From contig URKR01000011.1 of assembly GCA_900548355.1 (NCBI GenBank), positions 6,637 to 70,636 on the forward strand: a stretch of DNA of 64,000 bases, written 5' to 3'. The notes beneath the pieces are model-generated. The model was not told where the DNA came from. It worked only from the letters and a program-made list of their open reading frames with translations, and did not search any database. This document shows, one piece after another, positions 28,129 to 35,278 of this stretch; the first letter of the stretch is position 1; each line of letters begins with the position of its first letter. Made by a program: the position numbers and the translations under genes. The DNA is from an uncultured Oscillospiraceae bacterium (GTDB taxonomy: Bacteria; Bacillota; Clostridia; Oscillospirales; Ruminococcaceae).

Positions 28129-28365
28129 TCAGATGGACTTCGATGCCGTTTTCACCTCCGTTTCCTGCTTATCCTCAATCTCGACAATCACCACCCCCTC
28201 CTCGGCGCCGGCGCCATCGCCCATGCCCAGATGCTTGTAGATCAGTTCCAGCGCCCGCAGCTTGTCGCTCGCCTTGATCGGCAGCGTCTCGGTTTGCAGG
28301 TCTGCAAACGCGATGTCGGCCAGCTCGTTGAGCACCCGCTGCGGGGTAACTGGTTTACGGCGCAA
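28129..28365 (-). CDS. phage terminase small subunit (short form)
   Basis: 78 residues from a TTG at 28365, 7 bases after GGAGG; the longer ATG frame to 28446 crosses the promoter and operator described here and has no ribosome site. RRKPVTPQRVLNELADIAFA and IKASDKLRALELIYKHLGM match the C-terminal half of small terminases. The usual N-terminal DNA-binding helix-turn-helix is missing, so site-specific recognition of phage DNA may be lost. An acidic tail follows. Stop lies inside the possible start region of the large subunit. Confidence 0.7.
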   Translation of the reverse strand: MRRKPVTPQRVLNELADIAFADLQTETLPIKASDKLRALELIYKHLGMGDGAGAEEGVVIVEIEDKQETEVKTASKSI

Positions 28366-28405
28366 GGCCTCGCCTCCTTTCCCGCCCGGTCCAACAACCG
28401 CTTTC

Positions 28406-28466
28406 ACAACCTTTGGTTGTTGTCCTTGGCAAAAAAATAATAGCATGCCAGCTGCCGAAATTGCAA
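28406..28466 (-). promoter_or_regulatory. promoter plus palindromic operator ahead of the terminase genes
   Basis: On the minus strand TTGCAA (28461-28466), an 18-base spacer, and TATTAT (28437-28442). About 10 bases past the expected start lies the perfect 15-base palindrome ACAACCTTTGGTTGT (28406-28420), with extra AACAACC/GGTTGTT half-sites beside it. The same palindrome shape occurs in the promoter at 29019-29047. Bases 28366-28507 hold only these signals. Confidence 0.6.
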
Positions 28467-28507
28467 CGAAAACGCAGCGAAATTCTCCCGAAAACTTTCC
28501 GCAGCCC

Positions 28508-28966
28508 TCACCGGCTCTCTTCCTCCTTTCTTTTGCGCGCCGCAGCGCGGCTTTTCCGTACCGTGGCCGGCGCGGGCTGCAGCATGCGCAGCCCTGCAGT
28601 CTGCAGCTGCTCCACCCGGCGCACCACTACGCCGAGCGCGTCGGCCACCTGCTGCAAGCTCTGCCCCTGCACGAACCGGCGCAGCAGCACCTCGCGCTGG
28701 CGCTCATCATCCAGCCGGCTGATCGCCCAAACGGTCTGCCGCCGCAGCGAAAGGCAGCGCGCGGCCTGGGCGTCAAGCCGGCGGCGGGCTTCCTCGAGCT
28801 CAGCGCCGGCCTGTTCCAGTTGCGGGGTCCTGGCGCCGGGGCCCAGCGCCTCGCGGGCACGGGCTGCTTCGGCGCGCAGCGCTTCCACCTCCTGCGCCAG
28901 CAACCGGGCGCGGGCTTTCTCACGGCCATACCGCCCCAACCATCCAATCTTTTCTCGGCTTGTCAT
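28508..28966 (-). CDS. phage sigma-70-region-4-like late transcription regulator
   Basis: 152 residues from the ATG at 28966 (GGAGG upstream). Long N-terminal coiled coil (RLLAQEVEALRAEAARAREA) and a C-terminal sigma-4 helix-turn-helix (REVLLRRFVQGQSLQQVADA onward). This is the build of ArpU/RinA/sigma-like activators found just before small terminase genes in Firmicute phages, which switch on packaging and structural genes. A strong promoter with a palindromic operator precedes it, so it is probably the control point of the module. Confidence 0.72.
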   Translation of the reverse strand: MTSREKIGWLGRYGREKARARLLAQEVEALRAEAARAREALGPGARTPQLEQAGAELEEARRRLDAQAARCLSLRRQTVWAISRLDDERQREVLLRRFVQGQSLQQVADALGVVVRRVEQLQTAGLRMLQPAPATVRKSRAAARKRKEEESR

Positions 28967-29018
28967 TGTTCTCCTCCTTTGCGTATTGGCGTCCCGGTTC
29001 TGCCCGGGCTGTGATCTC

Positions 29019-29047
29019 AGTATACATTTACAACCATTAGTTGTCAA
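29019..29047 (-). promoter_or_regulatory. strong sigma-A promoter with palindromic operator in the spacer, driving the phage module
   Basis: On the minus strand TTGACA (29042-29047), 17 bases, TATACT (29019-29024). The spacer contains the near-perfect palindrome ACAACTAATGGTTGT (29030-29044 read on the minus strand), overlapping the -35 element. A repressor bound there would block polymerase. It points away from the XRE-gene promoter 70 bases to the right. Confidence 0.75.
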
Positions 29048-29105
29048 TCCAACAACCTCCGTTTTGAATCCCATAACCCGTACTTCGGCCAGACGCAGAA
29101 TTTTT

Positions 29106-29167
29106 GCAAAGCCGGCTTGACATTTTATGCAAAGCTTGCTATACTAAAATCGCAAAGCGAGCTTTGC
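29106..29167 (+). promoter_or_regulatory. XRE operon promoter with three GCAAAGC operator sites spaced 23 bp
   Basis: TTGACA (29117-29122), 17 bases, TATACT (29140-29145). GCAAAGC occurs at 29106, 29129 and 29152, exactly 23 bases apart and overlapping both promoter elements; the last forms a palindrome with GCTTTGC (29161-29167). This looks like an autoregulatory operator array for the XRE protein. Confidence 0.72.
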
Positions 29168-29191
29168 ATCTTTTCAGAAAGGAGAGCCGCT

Positions 29192-29248
29192 ATGTCTGAT
29201 CCATCCCGGCCTGCGCCGCTGAAGGGGGCTGTGCCGCGTGAAGACTAA
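29192..29248 (+). CDS. 18-residue leader ORF coupled to the XRE gene
   Basis: ATG at 29192 after AAGGAGA, reading [18 protein letters not shown] and stopping at 29246-29248, which overlaps the GTG start of the regulator by 11 bases. The regulator has only a weak GAAGGGGG signal inside this ORF, so terminating ribosomes may re-initiate on it. Too short to assign a function; the proline-rich content may slow ribosomes. Confidence 0.45.
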   Translation: MSDPSRPAPLKGAVPRED

Positions 29249-29441
29249 AATTCCCGAACTGCGCAAGTCCCGCAAGATGAGCCAGCAGGAACTTGCCGAC
29301 GCCGTCGGTGTCACCCGCCAGACCGTCACAAGCATTGAGGTGGGCAAGTACACGGCCAGCCTTGAACTTGCCTACAAGATCGCCCACTATTTCGGCCTGC
29401 CGATCGAACAGGTCTTTGATTTCAGCCATCTGGAGGTGTAA
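29238..29441 (+). CDS. small XRE/Cro-family transcriptional regulator
   Basis: 67 residues, essentially one helix-turn-helix domain ([20 protein letters not shown], residues 15-34) as in YozG-like regulators that pair with a small membrane protein. GTG start at 29238. It is followed 3 bases later by a membrane-protein gene. It is divergent from the phage module, so besides controlling its own operon it could control that module; the operator sequences of the two promoters differ, which argues against one protein serving both. Confidence 0.87.
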   Translation: MKTKIPELRKSRKMSQQELADAVGVTRQTVTSIEVGKYTASLELAYKIAHYFGLPIEQVFDFSHLEV

Positions 29442-29444
29442 GCT

Positions 29445-29933
29445 ATGTTGTTGTCCTGCCTGCTGTCCGGCCATGCGGCGGATCTGACCGCCTTTCGCGC
29501 CCACATGAAAAGCCTGCAGAGCCTCTTCTGCGCGTTGGCTGTGCTCGGCGCGCTGACCTGCCTGTTCGGCCTTTTCGGGGTGCCGCGCCTGTTGCCCGAA
29601 AGCCACCGCCAGGACTTCTTCTGTGGGTTTTACTGCGGGGGCGGCCTTGGTCTGGTTGCCGCTTCGGCCAAGTTTCTCTGGCGTATCCGCCGCACGCTGC
29701 GGGATGAAACCGCCCTGCGCCGCGCTTTTACCGAACATACCGACGAGCGCAACACGATGATCACCCACCGCGCGCTGCGTACGGCCGGGCTCGCGCTCTG
29801 CGTTCTGCTGTACGCCGGGGTATTCGTCGTGGGGCTCTTCGCGCCGGTGCTCTTCCTCTTCTGCCTGGTTGGCGCCATCGCCTACGGCCTGCTGTTCTGC
29901 TTTCTGCGCCTGTATTACAGCCGGAAGTATTAA
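29445..29933 (+). CDS. XRE-associated four-helix membrane protein (DUF2178-like)
   Basis: 162 residues with four hydrophobic segments in two pairs (SLFCALAVLGALTCLFGLFG, GGGLGLVAASAKFL, and a C-terminal pair). Between the pairs lies the conserved-looking DERNTMITHRALRTAG, a hallmark of small membrane proteins encoded after YozG-type regulators. Ribosome site GGAGGT. Function unknown; envelope sensing is often suggested from context only. Confidence 0.65.
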   Translation: MLLSCLLSGHAADLTAFRAHMKSLQSLFCALAVLGALTCLFGLFGVPRLLPESHRQDFFCGFYCGGGLGLVAASAKFLWRIRRTLRDETALRRAFTEHTDERNTMITHRALRTAGLALCVLLYAGVFVVGLFAPVLFLFCLVGAIAYGLLFCFLRLYYSRKY

Positions 29934-29994
29934 CCCGCTGGCGCGCAGGCTTTTCCTGCGCCCGCCTTCCCGCATCCATCAAGGAGGTTTCCCT

Positions 29995-30897
29995 ATGTCC
30001 CGTTCCCCCCTCTCGCGTCCGCAGTCCTTGCTGGCCGCCGGCGGCATGTGCGCCGTCTCTCTCGTCTTTCTGCTTTTCATCGCCTCGCCGGTGCAGGCCG
30101 CGCTCGGCATGACCGGCCTGCTGCTGACCGAACTCGGCCTGCTGGCCCTTGCGCTCGGCGGGGCCAAGCTGCTGGGCGAACCCCTGCGCACGGTTTTCCC
30201 GCTTGCGCGGCCGCGGCTGCGCCCCACCGCGGGCGCCGTGGTTCTCTGGCTGGGCATCTATGCGCCGGTGCTGCTCGTTGCCATCCTCATGCAGCTTTTG
30301 CTGCCCCAGCACACCGCCGAAGTCAGCACCGGCATCACCGGCCTGATCTCCACCGTACCGCTCTGGCTGCGCTTCCTGATCGTCGCAGTCTCCCCCGCCA
30401 TCTGTGAGGAAGCCGTCTACCGCGGTTTCATCCTGCATCATCTCGGGGTGCTGCCGCCCTGGGCGCGGGTTCTCCTCTGCGGGGCTTTGTTCGGGGTGTT
30501 CCATCTCGATGTCACCCGCTTCGGTTCCACCGCACTGCTCGGCGTCGCGCTGAGCTGGGCGGCCGTCTGCACCGGCAACTTGTTTTACCCGGCGCTGATT
30601 CACCTGTGCAACAACAGCGTCTCGGTGCTCGCCACCGTCGCGCTGGAAATGGCCGCCGAATCCGCGCCCGAAGCTGTCGCCACCGGCGCCGAAGCCGCCG
30701 CAGCCGTTACGCCGGCCACCCTCGGTGTCTATTTCCTTCTCTGCGCGCCAAGCCCCTGGCTGCTCTGGGCCGGCACCGCGCTGCTGCAAACCGGCGCACC
30801 CCGGCGCCCCGGCCGCGCCAAGCGGGCCTGCCTCTGCCTTGTTTTGACCCTCGCCCTCCTAGCCGCCGGCTTTGCGCTGATCCTCAGCCAGGGCTGA
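29995..30897 (+). CDS. CPBP family intramembrane glutamic protease
   Basis: 300 residues from the ATG at 29995, which follows AAGGAGG; upstream in-frame codons are a shadow. About eight membrane helices. The CPBP/Rce1-type catalytic motifs are intact: EEAVYRG (Glu138, Glu139, Arg143), FGVFH (His170) and HLCNN (His203, Asn207). Such proteases mature peptides or act in bacteriocin immunity; no bacteriocin gene is seen nearby. It is last in the XRE operon before a terminator. Confidence 0.88.
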   Translation: MSRSPLSRPQSLLAAGGMCAVSLVFLLFIASPVQAALGMTGLLLTELGLLALALGGAKLLGEPLRTVFPLARPRLRPTAGAVVLWLGIYAPVLLVAILMQLLLPQHTAEVSTGITGLISTVPLWLRFLIVAVSPAICEEAVYRGFILHHLGVLPPWARVLLCGALFGVFHLDVTRFGSTALLGVALSWAAVCTGNLFYPALIHLCNNSVSVLATVALEMAAESAPEAVATGAEAAAAVTPATLGVYFLLCAPSPWLLWAGTALLQTGAPRRPGRAKRACLCLVLTLALLAAGFALILSQG

Positions 30898-30912
30898 TCG
30901 CCCGCCCGAAAC

Positions 30913-30952
30913 ACAAAACCGCCGCCCTCCCTATTTCAGGAGGGCGGCGGTT
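30913..30952. terminator. bidirectional terminator between CPBP gene and deoC
   Basis: Perfect 16-base arms AAAACCGCCGCCCTCC (30913-30928) and its complement (30937-30952) around an 8-base loop, giving T runs on both strands. Confidence 0.9.
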
Positions 30953-30975
30953 TTGCTCGCTCTATAACATATCTC

Positions 30976-31635
30976 TTATTCGGCCGTCAGCAGCTTGACC
31001 GCGCGGGAAGTGCCAAGCCGGTCAGCCCCGAGGTCAAGGAATTTTTCCATATCCTCCACCGTCGAGATGCCGCCCGCCGCCTTGATCTTGCAGCGGCCGG
31101 CCACATACTTCTCGAACAGCTCGATGTCGTGGAAGGTTGCCCCGGCTGTCGAGAAACCGGTCGAAGTCTTGATGAAGTCGGCGCCGGCCTCGGGCACAAT
31201 GTCGCACATCTTGATCTTCTCTTCCTCGGTCAGCAGGCAGGTCTCGATGATGACCTTGAGCACCTTGTCCCCAATCGCCTTCTTGACCGCCGCAATGTCC
31301 TCACGCACAGCGTCGTACTCTTTGTTCTTCAGCCGGCCGATGTTGATGACCATGTCAACCTCTTCGGCGCCGTTCTCAACCGCCGTTTTCGCCTCAAAGC
31401 ACTTGCTCGCGGTGTCCATCGCGCCAAGCGGGAACCCAACCACGCAGCACACCGGCACCCGGCCGGCCATATACTCGGCCGCCTGGCGCACATAGCAGGT
31501 GTTGATGCAGACCGAAGCCGTGTGCCAGCGCATCGCCTCATCGCAAAGCGCCTGCACTTGGGGCCAGGTTGCCTCCGGCTTGAGCAGGGTGTGGTCCACC
31601 TTGGCCAGGATCTCTTCTTTTGTATAGCGGCTCAT
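30976..31635 (-). CDS. deoC: deoxyribose-phosphate aldolase
   Basis: 219 residues from the ATG at 31635, typical of DeoC. Schiff-base lysine in FIKTSTGFS (Lys156), proton-relay residues in EVDMVINIG (Asp94) and KIKAAGGI (Lys185), and VVGFPLG. It splits 2-deoxyribose-5-phosphate into glyceraldehyde-3-phosphate and acetaldehyde in deoxynucleoside breakdown. The start codon overlaps the stop of a small membrane protein gene. No other deo genes lie nearby. Confidence 0.95.
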   Translation of the reverse strand: MSRYTKEEILAKVDHTLLKPEATWPQVQALCDEAMRWHTASVCINTCYVRQAAEYMAGRVPVCCVVGFPLGAMDTASKCFEAKTAVENGAEEVDMVINIGRLKNKEYDAVREDIAAVKKAIGDKVLKVIIETCLLTEEEKIKMCDIVPEAGADFIKTSTGFSTAGATFHDIELFEKYVAGRCKIKAAGGISTVEDMEKFLDLGADRLGTSRAVKLLTAE

Positions 31636-31790
31636 TGGAACTCGGCTCCTTTCTTGCAGTGTTTGCACAGGTGTGCCTGACGCAGCCCCACGGCCGAAAG
31701 CACCACCGCCGTGATGCCGCAGGCCGTTGCGACAATGCCGCAAATCAGCCCGGCCAGACGGAGCCCTCCGCCTCTGACTTTGTTGTTCAT
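31632..31790 (-). CDS. 52-residue membrane protein translationally coupled to deoC
   Basis: ATG at 31790 after AAAGGAGGG, ending in a TGA that overlaps the deoC ATG (ATGA). Basic N-terminus (MNNKVRGGG), one long hydrophobic helix (LRLAGLICGIVATACGITAV and onward) and a Cys-containing basic tail CKHCKK. The paired cysteines could bind metal, but this is not a full zinc ribbon. Unknown family. Strong ribosome site and exact overlap make it likely real. Confidence 0.7.
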   Translation of the reverse strand: MNNKVRGGGLRLAGLICGIVATACGITAVVLSAVGLRQAHLCKHCKKGAEFQ

Positions 31791-31815
31791 ACGGAACCCT
31801 CCTTTGGATCGTTGA

Positions 31816-32262
31816 TCACTTGGATTTTTGGAAGATCAGGATCTTCGAAAACACATAATTGGAAACAACCACAACAACCTGGCTGAACAGTTTGACCAGA
31901 TTGGCCCAGATGGCCGCCGGCACAAACCCGACCGAAGGCCCAAGCACCGTAACGCCCAAAAACATAATCAGCTGGTCCAGCACCGCCGTGAAGATCCGGC
32001 AGCCGACAAACTTCGTGAACTCCTGCAGCGCCGCCGCGCCCTGCGCCTTGCTCTTGAAAACAAAGCTGCGGTTGGTCCAGTAGGCAAACAGGATGCAGAT
32101 TGCATTGTTAAGCACGTTGCCCAGCCCGGCTGCAAACGCCACGCCGGCCGTCGCCTGCAAGATGTTGAGGATGACAAAGTTGAGCAGCGTGGCCAGCCCG
32201 CCAAAAAACAGGTAGGAGATCTGCTCGTAATACTTATGAAAAAGGTCTTTGAGTTTCTGCAT
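31816..32262 (-). CDS. GtrA family membrane protein
   Basis: 148 residues, four membrane helices. GtrA landmarks: ISYLFFGGLATLLNFVILN, AYWTNRSFVFKSK after helix 2, and a C-terminal VSNYVFSKILIF. The family takes part in moving polyprenyl-phosphate-linked sugars across the membrane or supports cell-wall glycan synthesis. It begins the gtrA-small protein-deoC run and lies near glycosylation loci. A family A repeat element occupies the region upstream. Confidence 0.9.
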   Translation of the reverse strand: MQKLKDLFHKYYEQISYLFFGGLATLLNFVILNILQATAGVAFAAGLGNVLNNAICILFAYWTNRSFVFKSKAQGAAALQEFTKFVGCRIFTAVLDQLIMFLGVTVLGPSVGFVPAAIWANLVKLFSQVVVVVSNYVFSKILIFQKSK

Positions 32263-32285
32263 GGAAACACCTGTGAATTTTTCTC

Positions 32286-32383
32286 AAATCCGTCGCCACC
32301 GGCGGACATGCGCCGGCCGTGGCGACGCCGGCAGGGAAATTTTGCCCAAAATTGCGTGCGAGGAACGAAGTGACGCGTGCGCG
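32286..32383. repeat. family A hairpin repeat, copy 1
   Basis: About 98 bases nearly identical to 63900-63998. Starts AAATCCGTCGCC, has a hairpin (GTCGCCAC pairing with GTGGCGAC around a GGCGGACATGCGCC-type loop), then AGGGAAATTTT and the invariant GAGGAACGAAGTGACG. It lies between gtrA and the ispH/rpsA terminator and has no coding potential. Confidence 0.75.
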
Positions 32384-32410
32384 GCTGCTGCCCCTTGTGA
32401 TCACTAGAAA

Positions 32411-32440
32411 AGGGGCCCGCCTGAAGCCAGGCAGGCCCCT
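32411..32440 (-). terminator. terminator of the ispH/rpsA operon
   Basis: Stem AGGGGCCTGCCTG/CAGGCGGGCCCCT read on the minus strand with one mismatch, loop GCTT, followed by TTTTCTAG. It lies 31 bases past the stop of the fusion gene. Confidence 0.85.
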
Positions 32441-32471
32441 TGATAGATCGTTTTGCCGTGAGGGGCGGAAA

Positions 32472-34418
32472 TTATTCCGCGTCGCCCTCGTCCGAAGCCT
32501 CTTCAGCCATCGGCTGCTCGCCTTCGCAGGCCTTCATCGACAGGCTGATCCGCTTGCGCTCAAAATCAACATTGATGAGCTTGACCCGCACTTCGTCGCC
32601 AACCTTCAGCACATCGCTGACCTTGTTGACCCGCTCGTTGCTGATCTCGCTGATGTGAACCAGACCATCCACGCCGGGCAGAATGCGGACAAACGCGCCG
32701 AACTTGGTGATCGAGACCACCGGGGCGACAAACTCGCTGCCGATCGGGTAATCGGTCTTGAGCTGCTCCCAGGGGTTGTCCTCTTCCTTCTTGTAGCCGA
32801 GCGAAACCTTCTGGTTCTCGGGGTCGTAGCTCTTGACATACACGTCAATGCTGTCGCCAACCTTGACAACCTCAGAAGGATGCTTGATGTTCTGCCAGCT
32901 CAGCTCGCTGATGTGGCACAGGCCGTCCACACCGCCGATGTCAACAAAGGCGCCGTAGGAGGTCAGGCTCTTGACAACGCCGGCATAGTGCTTGCCGACT
33001 TCAACATTCTGCCAGAACTCTTCACGCTTGACCTTGTTTTCCTCGGCCGTCACCTTGTTGATGCTGCCGACAATCTTGCGGCCGGCGCACTCGGTGATAT
33101 ACAGGCGGACATGCTGGCCGACGAGCTTGGTGTAATCCTCATCGCGGCGCATGGTGGCCTGGCTGCGCGGCACAAAGACCCGCACGCCCTTGACATTCAC
33201 GACAACGCCGCCCTTGTTGGCTTCCATGACGTCGCCTTCCATGATGGTGCCGTTCTCGCACGCCTCGGAGACGTCCTTCATGCCCTTCTGGGCTTCGAAA
33301 CGAACGCGGGAGAGGGTGTCAACGCCTTCCTGGTCGTTGGTCTTGACAACCACGAGATCGAGCTCGTCGTCCACTTTGACGAGGTCTTCCATCTTGGCGT
33401 TGGGGTCATGCGTCATTTCGTTGAGTTTGACGATGCCGGTGTGCTTGGAGCCGTCGATGCCGACGACGCACTCCGTCGGGCTGACGCTGATGACCTTGGC
33501 TTTTACGATCTTACCTGCGAACAGGGGCTTGGCCTCGGATGCCTCGAGCATCTCGGCAAAGCTCATGTCGTCACGGATTTCTTCACTCATACAGTTAAGT
33601 ACCTCCTCAATTATAGACGAAGGGGTGGAAGCCCCGGCCGTCACGCCCACCGTCTCGGCCCCTTGCAGCCAGGTACGGTCCAGTTCATCAGCTGTCTCGA
33701 CCGTAATGGCTGTGGTATGCCGGGCGGCGACCTGCAACAGCTTTTGGGTATTGGAGGAATGATGACCGCCAATAACGATCATATGATCGCATCTTTGGCT
33801 GAGGTCCTCCGCTTCCTGTTGCCTCGCCCACGTTGCATTACATATTGTATCAAATATTTGGGCATTTGTACACCATTTTTTTAAAGCCGTCTTGCATTTT
33901 TCCCACGCCTGCACCTGGAAGGTCGTCTGCGCGACGACAGTTATGGATTCATGTTGCGCAATTTTCGGGCGCAGGGCGGCGAGCTCCTCCTCGCCCGCAA
34001 AAACAAGCACCGGCCCGGTTGTATGGCCTACAATTCCCTGTACTTCGGGGTGTTTGGCATCCCCCGCCACCAGCAAAAGCGCACCGTTTTTGCCCGCTTC
34101 TTCTGCCAGTTTATGGATTTTTGAAACAAACGGGCAGGTGGCGTCGTGAAACGCCAGGCCGCGTGTGTTGATTTTTTCATAGACCCGCGCCGGCACCCCG
34201 TGGCTGCGGATCACAACCTCATAGCCGTCCGGCACATCGTCCAGGTCCTCACAGGTGAGCGCCCCTTTCTCGGCCAGATCCGCCACCACCTGGGGGTTAT
34301 GGATCAACGGCCCCAGCGTCGCCACCTTGCGGCCCTCGGCCAGCAGCTGGTAGGTTAGTTTGACCGCGCGGTCCACCCCAAAGCAGAAGCCGGCGGTTTT
34401 GGCAAGCAGAACTTTCAT
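32472..34418 (-). CDS. ispH: bifunctional 4-hydroxy-3-methylbut-2-enyl diphosphate reductase / ribosomal protein S1
   Basis: 648 residues. Residues 1-280 are IspH with all three iron-sulphur cysteines (GFCFG Cys12, ATCPF Cys95, ICNAT Cys193) and the HGVP and ASTPSS motifs, catalysing the last step of the MEP isoprenoid pathway. Residues about 298-630 hold four S1 RNA-binding domains (for example [24 protein letters not shown] strands) as in ribosomal protein S1. The fusion is known from Clostridia. There is one continuous frame. An acidic tail ends the protein. Order with plsC and cmk is conserved in Firmicutes. Confidence 0.96.
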   Translation of the reverse strand: MKVLLAKTAGFCFGVDRAVKLTYQLLAEGRKVATLGPLIHNPQVVADLAEKGALTCEDLDDVPDGYEVVIRSHGVPARVYEKINTRGLAFHDATCPFVSKIHKLAEEAGKNGALLLVAGDAKHPEVQGIVGHTTGPVLVFAGEEELAALRPKIAQHESITVVAQTTFQVQAWEKCKTALKKWCTNAQIFDTICNATWARQQEAEDLSQRCDHMIVIGGHHSSNTQKLLQVAARHTTAITVETADELDRTWLQGAETVGVTAGASTPSSIIEEVLNCMSEEIRDDMSFAEMLEASEAKPLFAGKIVKAKVISVSPTECVVGIDGSKHTGIVKLNEMTHDPNAKMEDLVKVDDELDLVVVKTNDQEGVDTLSRVRFEAQKGMKDVSEACENGTIMEGDVMEANKGGVVVNVKGVRVFVPRSQATMRRDEDYTKLVGQHVRLYITECAGRKIVGSINKVTAEENKVKREEFWQNVEVGKHYAGVVKSLTSYGAFVDIGGVDGLCHISELSWQNIKHPSEVVKVGDSIDVYVKSYDPENQKVSLGYKKEEDNPWEQLKTDYPIGSEFVAPVVSITKFGAFVRILPGVDGLVHISEISNERVNKVSDVLKVGDEVRVKLINVDFERKRISLSMKACEGEQPMAEEASDEGDAE

Positions 34419-34431
34419 GGCAGGGTACCTC

Positions 34432-35115
34432 TTATGCTTCGTCTGCCTCCGGGCGGGCGGCCGGGGTTTCGCCGGCCGTCAGCGCAGGGCGGAATGTGTG
34501 CGCCGCATACAGCGCTTCCAGTTCTTCGGTCAGCTGTTTGCGCAGCCCCCGCACGGCGCGGGCCTGTTTGCGCATATCGTCGCCGGCGGCCGTCACCTCG
34601 GCCACCGGGATCTCTTCGCCAAAGCAGATGCGCATGCGGCAGAACAGGTGCATGCGCTGGTCCGGCGTATCATAAATGATGCGGCAGGGCAGCAGGTTGG
34701 CCCCCGCTTGCCCGGCGATGACAAACGCCCCGCTCTTGAGCTTGCCGAGCTTGCCGTCCTTGCTTCGGGTGCCTTCGGGGAAAATCAGCACGCTGGTGCC
34801 CGCCTTGCATTCGGCAATCACCCGGTTCACCGTCTCGGTGTCGCCGGCGCCGCGGTCAATGGGCACCGCGCCCAGGCATCCCAGAAACCAGCCGATCACC
34901 GGGTTCTGGAACAGCTCCTTCTTCGCCAGGATCCGGTAGCGGTGAAAATCAAAGATCATGCCGAGCACAAACACCGGGTCAAGGTCCGAAATATGGTTCG
35001 GGGCCAGCACAACCGGCCGGTCGCGGGGCACACGATCCAGCCCGATCACCTCAATGCGCCACAAAATGTGGATGAGCACCCAGACAATGGGCAGGACAAT
35101 GTAGTAAAGAATCAT
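34432..35115 (-). CDS. plsC: 1-acyl-sn-glycerol-3-phosphate acyltransferase
   Basis: 227 residues from the ATG at 35115 (GGTGG upstream; a GTG three codons earlier is possible). One N-terminal membrane helix, then acyltransferase motifs NHISDLDP (His41, Asp46) and FPEGTRS (112-118). It makes phosphatidic acid from lysophosphatidic acid at the membrane. It lies between cmk and the ispH/rpsA fusion. Confidence 0.92.
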   Translation of the reverse strand: MILYYIVLPIVWVLIHILWRIEVIGLDRVPRDRPVVLAPNHISDLDPVFVLGMIFDFHRYRILAKKELFQNPVIGWFLGCLGAVPIDRGAGDTETVNRVIAECKAGTSVLIFPEGTRSKDGKLGKLKSGAFVIAGQAGANLLPCRIIYDTPDQRMHLFCRMRICFGEEIPVAEVTAAGDDMRKQARAVRGLRKQLTEELEALYAAHTFRPALTAGETPAARPEADEA

Positions 35116-35206
35116 AACAGCCACCGTTTCCCGGGCCGGTCCGGCCCGCCTTTCTTACATCCTAGTTCTATGGCGCCCCATGCGCCCTCCATGCTGCGAT
35201 TGTGGG

Positions 35207-35272
35207 GCGGATATGAAACCGGCCCCTGCGATTGCGTTTTTTCGCGCGTGCCGCCAGGCACGCGATCCGCCG
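35207..35272. repeat. family C palindromic element, copy 2
   Basis: Outer arms GGCGGAT (35207-35213) and ATCCGCC (35266-35272) enclose a perfect inner hairpin CGCGTGCC-gcca-GGCACGCG (35246-35265) and a run of six T (35238-35243). Read on the minus strand it shares GGATCGCG, a GC hairpin, an AAAAAA run and CAGG with the element at 7753-7832. It sits between cmk and plsC. The stretch 35116-35206 contains nothing else I recognise. Confidence 0.55.
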
Positions 35273-35278
35273 CAATTC

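Larger units (their letters stand above)
14912..28966 (-). mobile_element. 14-kb phage late (packaging, head, tail, lysis) module without early genes
   Basis: Twenty genes in one direction, in the standard siphophage late order: sigma-like activator, small and large terminase, portal, a 54-residue protein, capsid, four head-tail proteins, tail tube, chaperones, tape measure, distal tail proteins, M23 endolysin, hypothetical, holin. Most genes overlap by 4 bases or are a few bases apart. No integrase, excisionase, replication, recombination or lysogeny gene occurs between the chromosomal genes on both sides, and I found no flanking att repeat by eye. Codon and base use match the host. Candidates: defective prophage, satellite, or gene-transfer-agent-like domesticated particle. 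Confidence 0.85.

Noticed and set aside
29995..30897. Bacteriocin immunity system around the CPBP protease
   Set aside because: No precursor peptide with a double-glycine leader and no ABC transporter were found between 29 and 31 kb.
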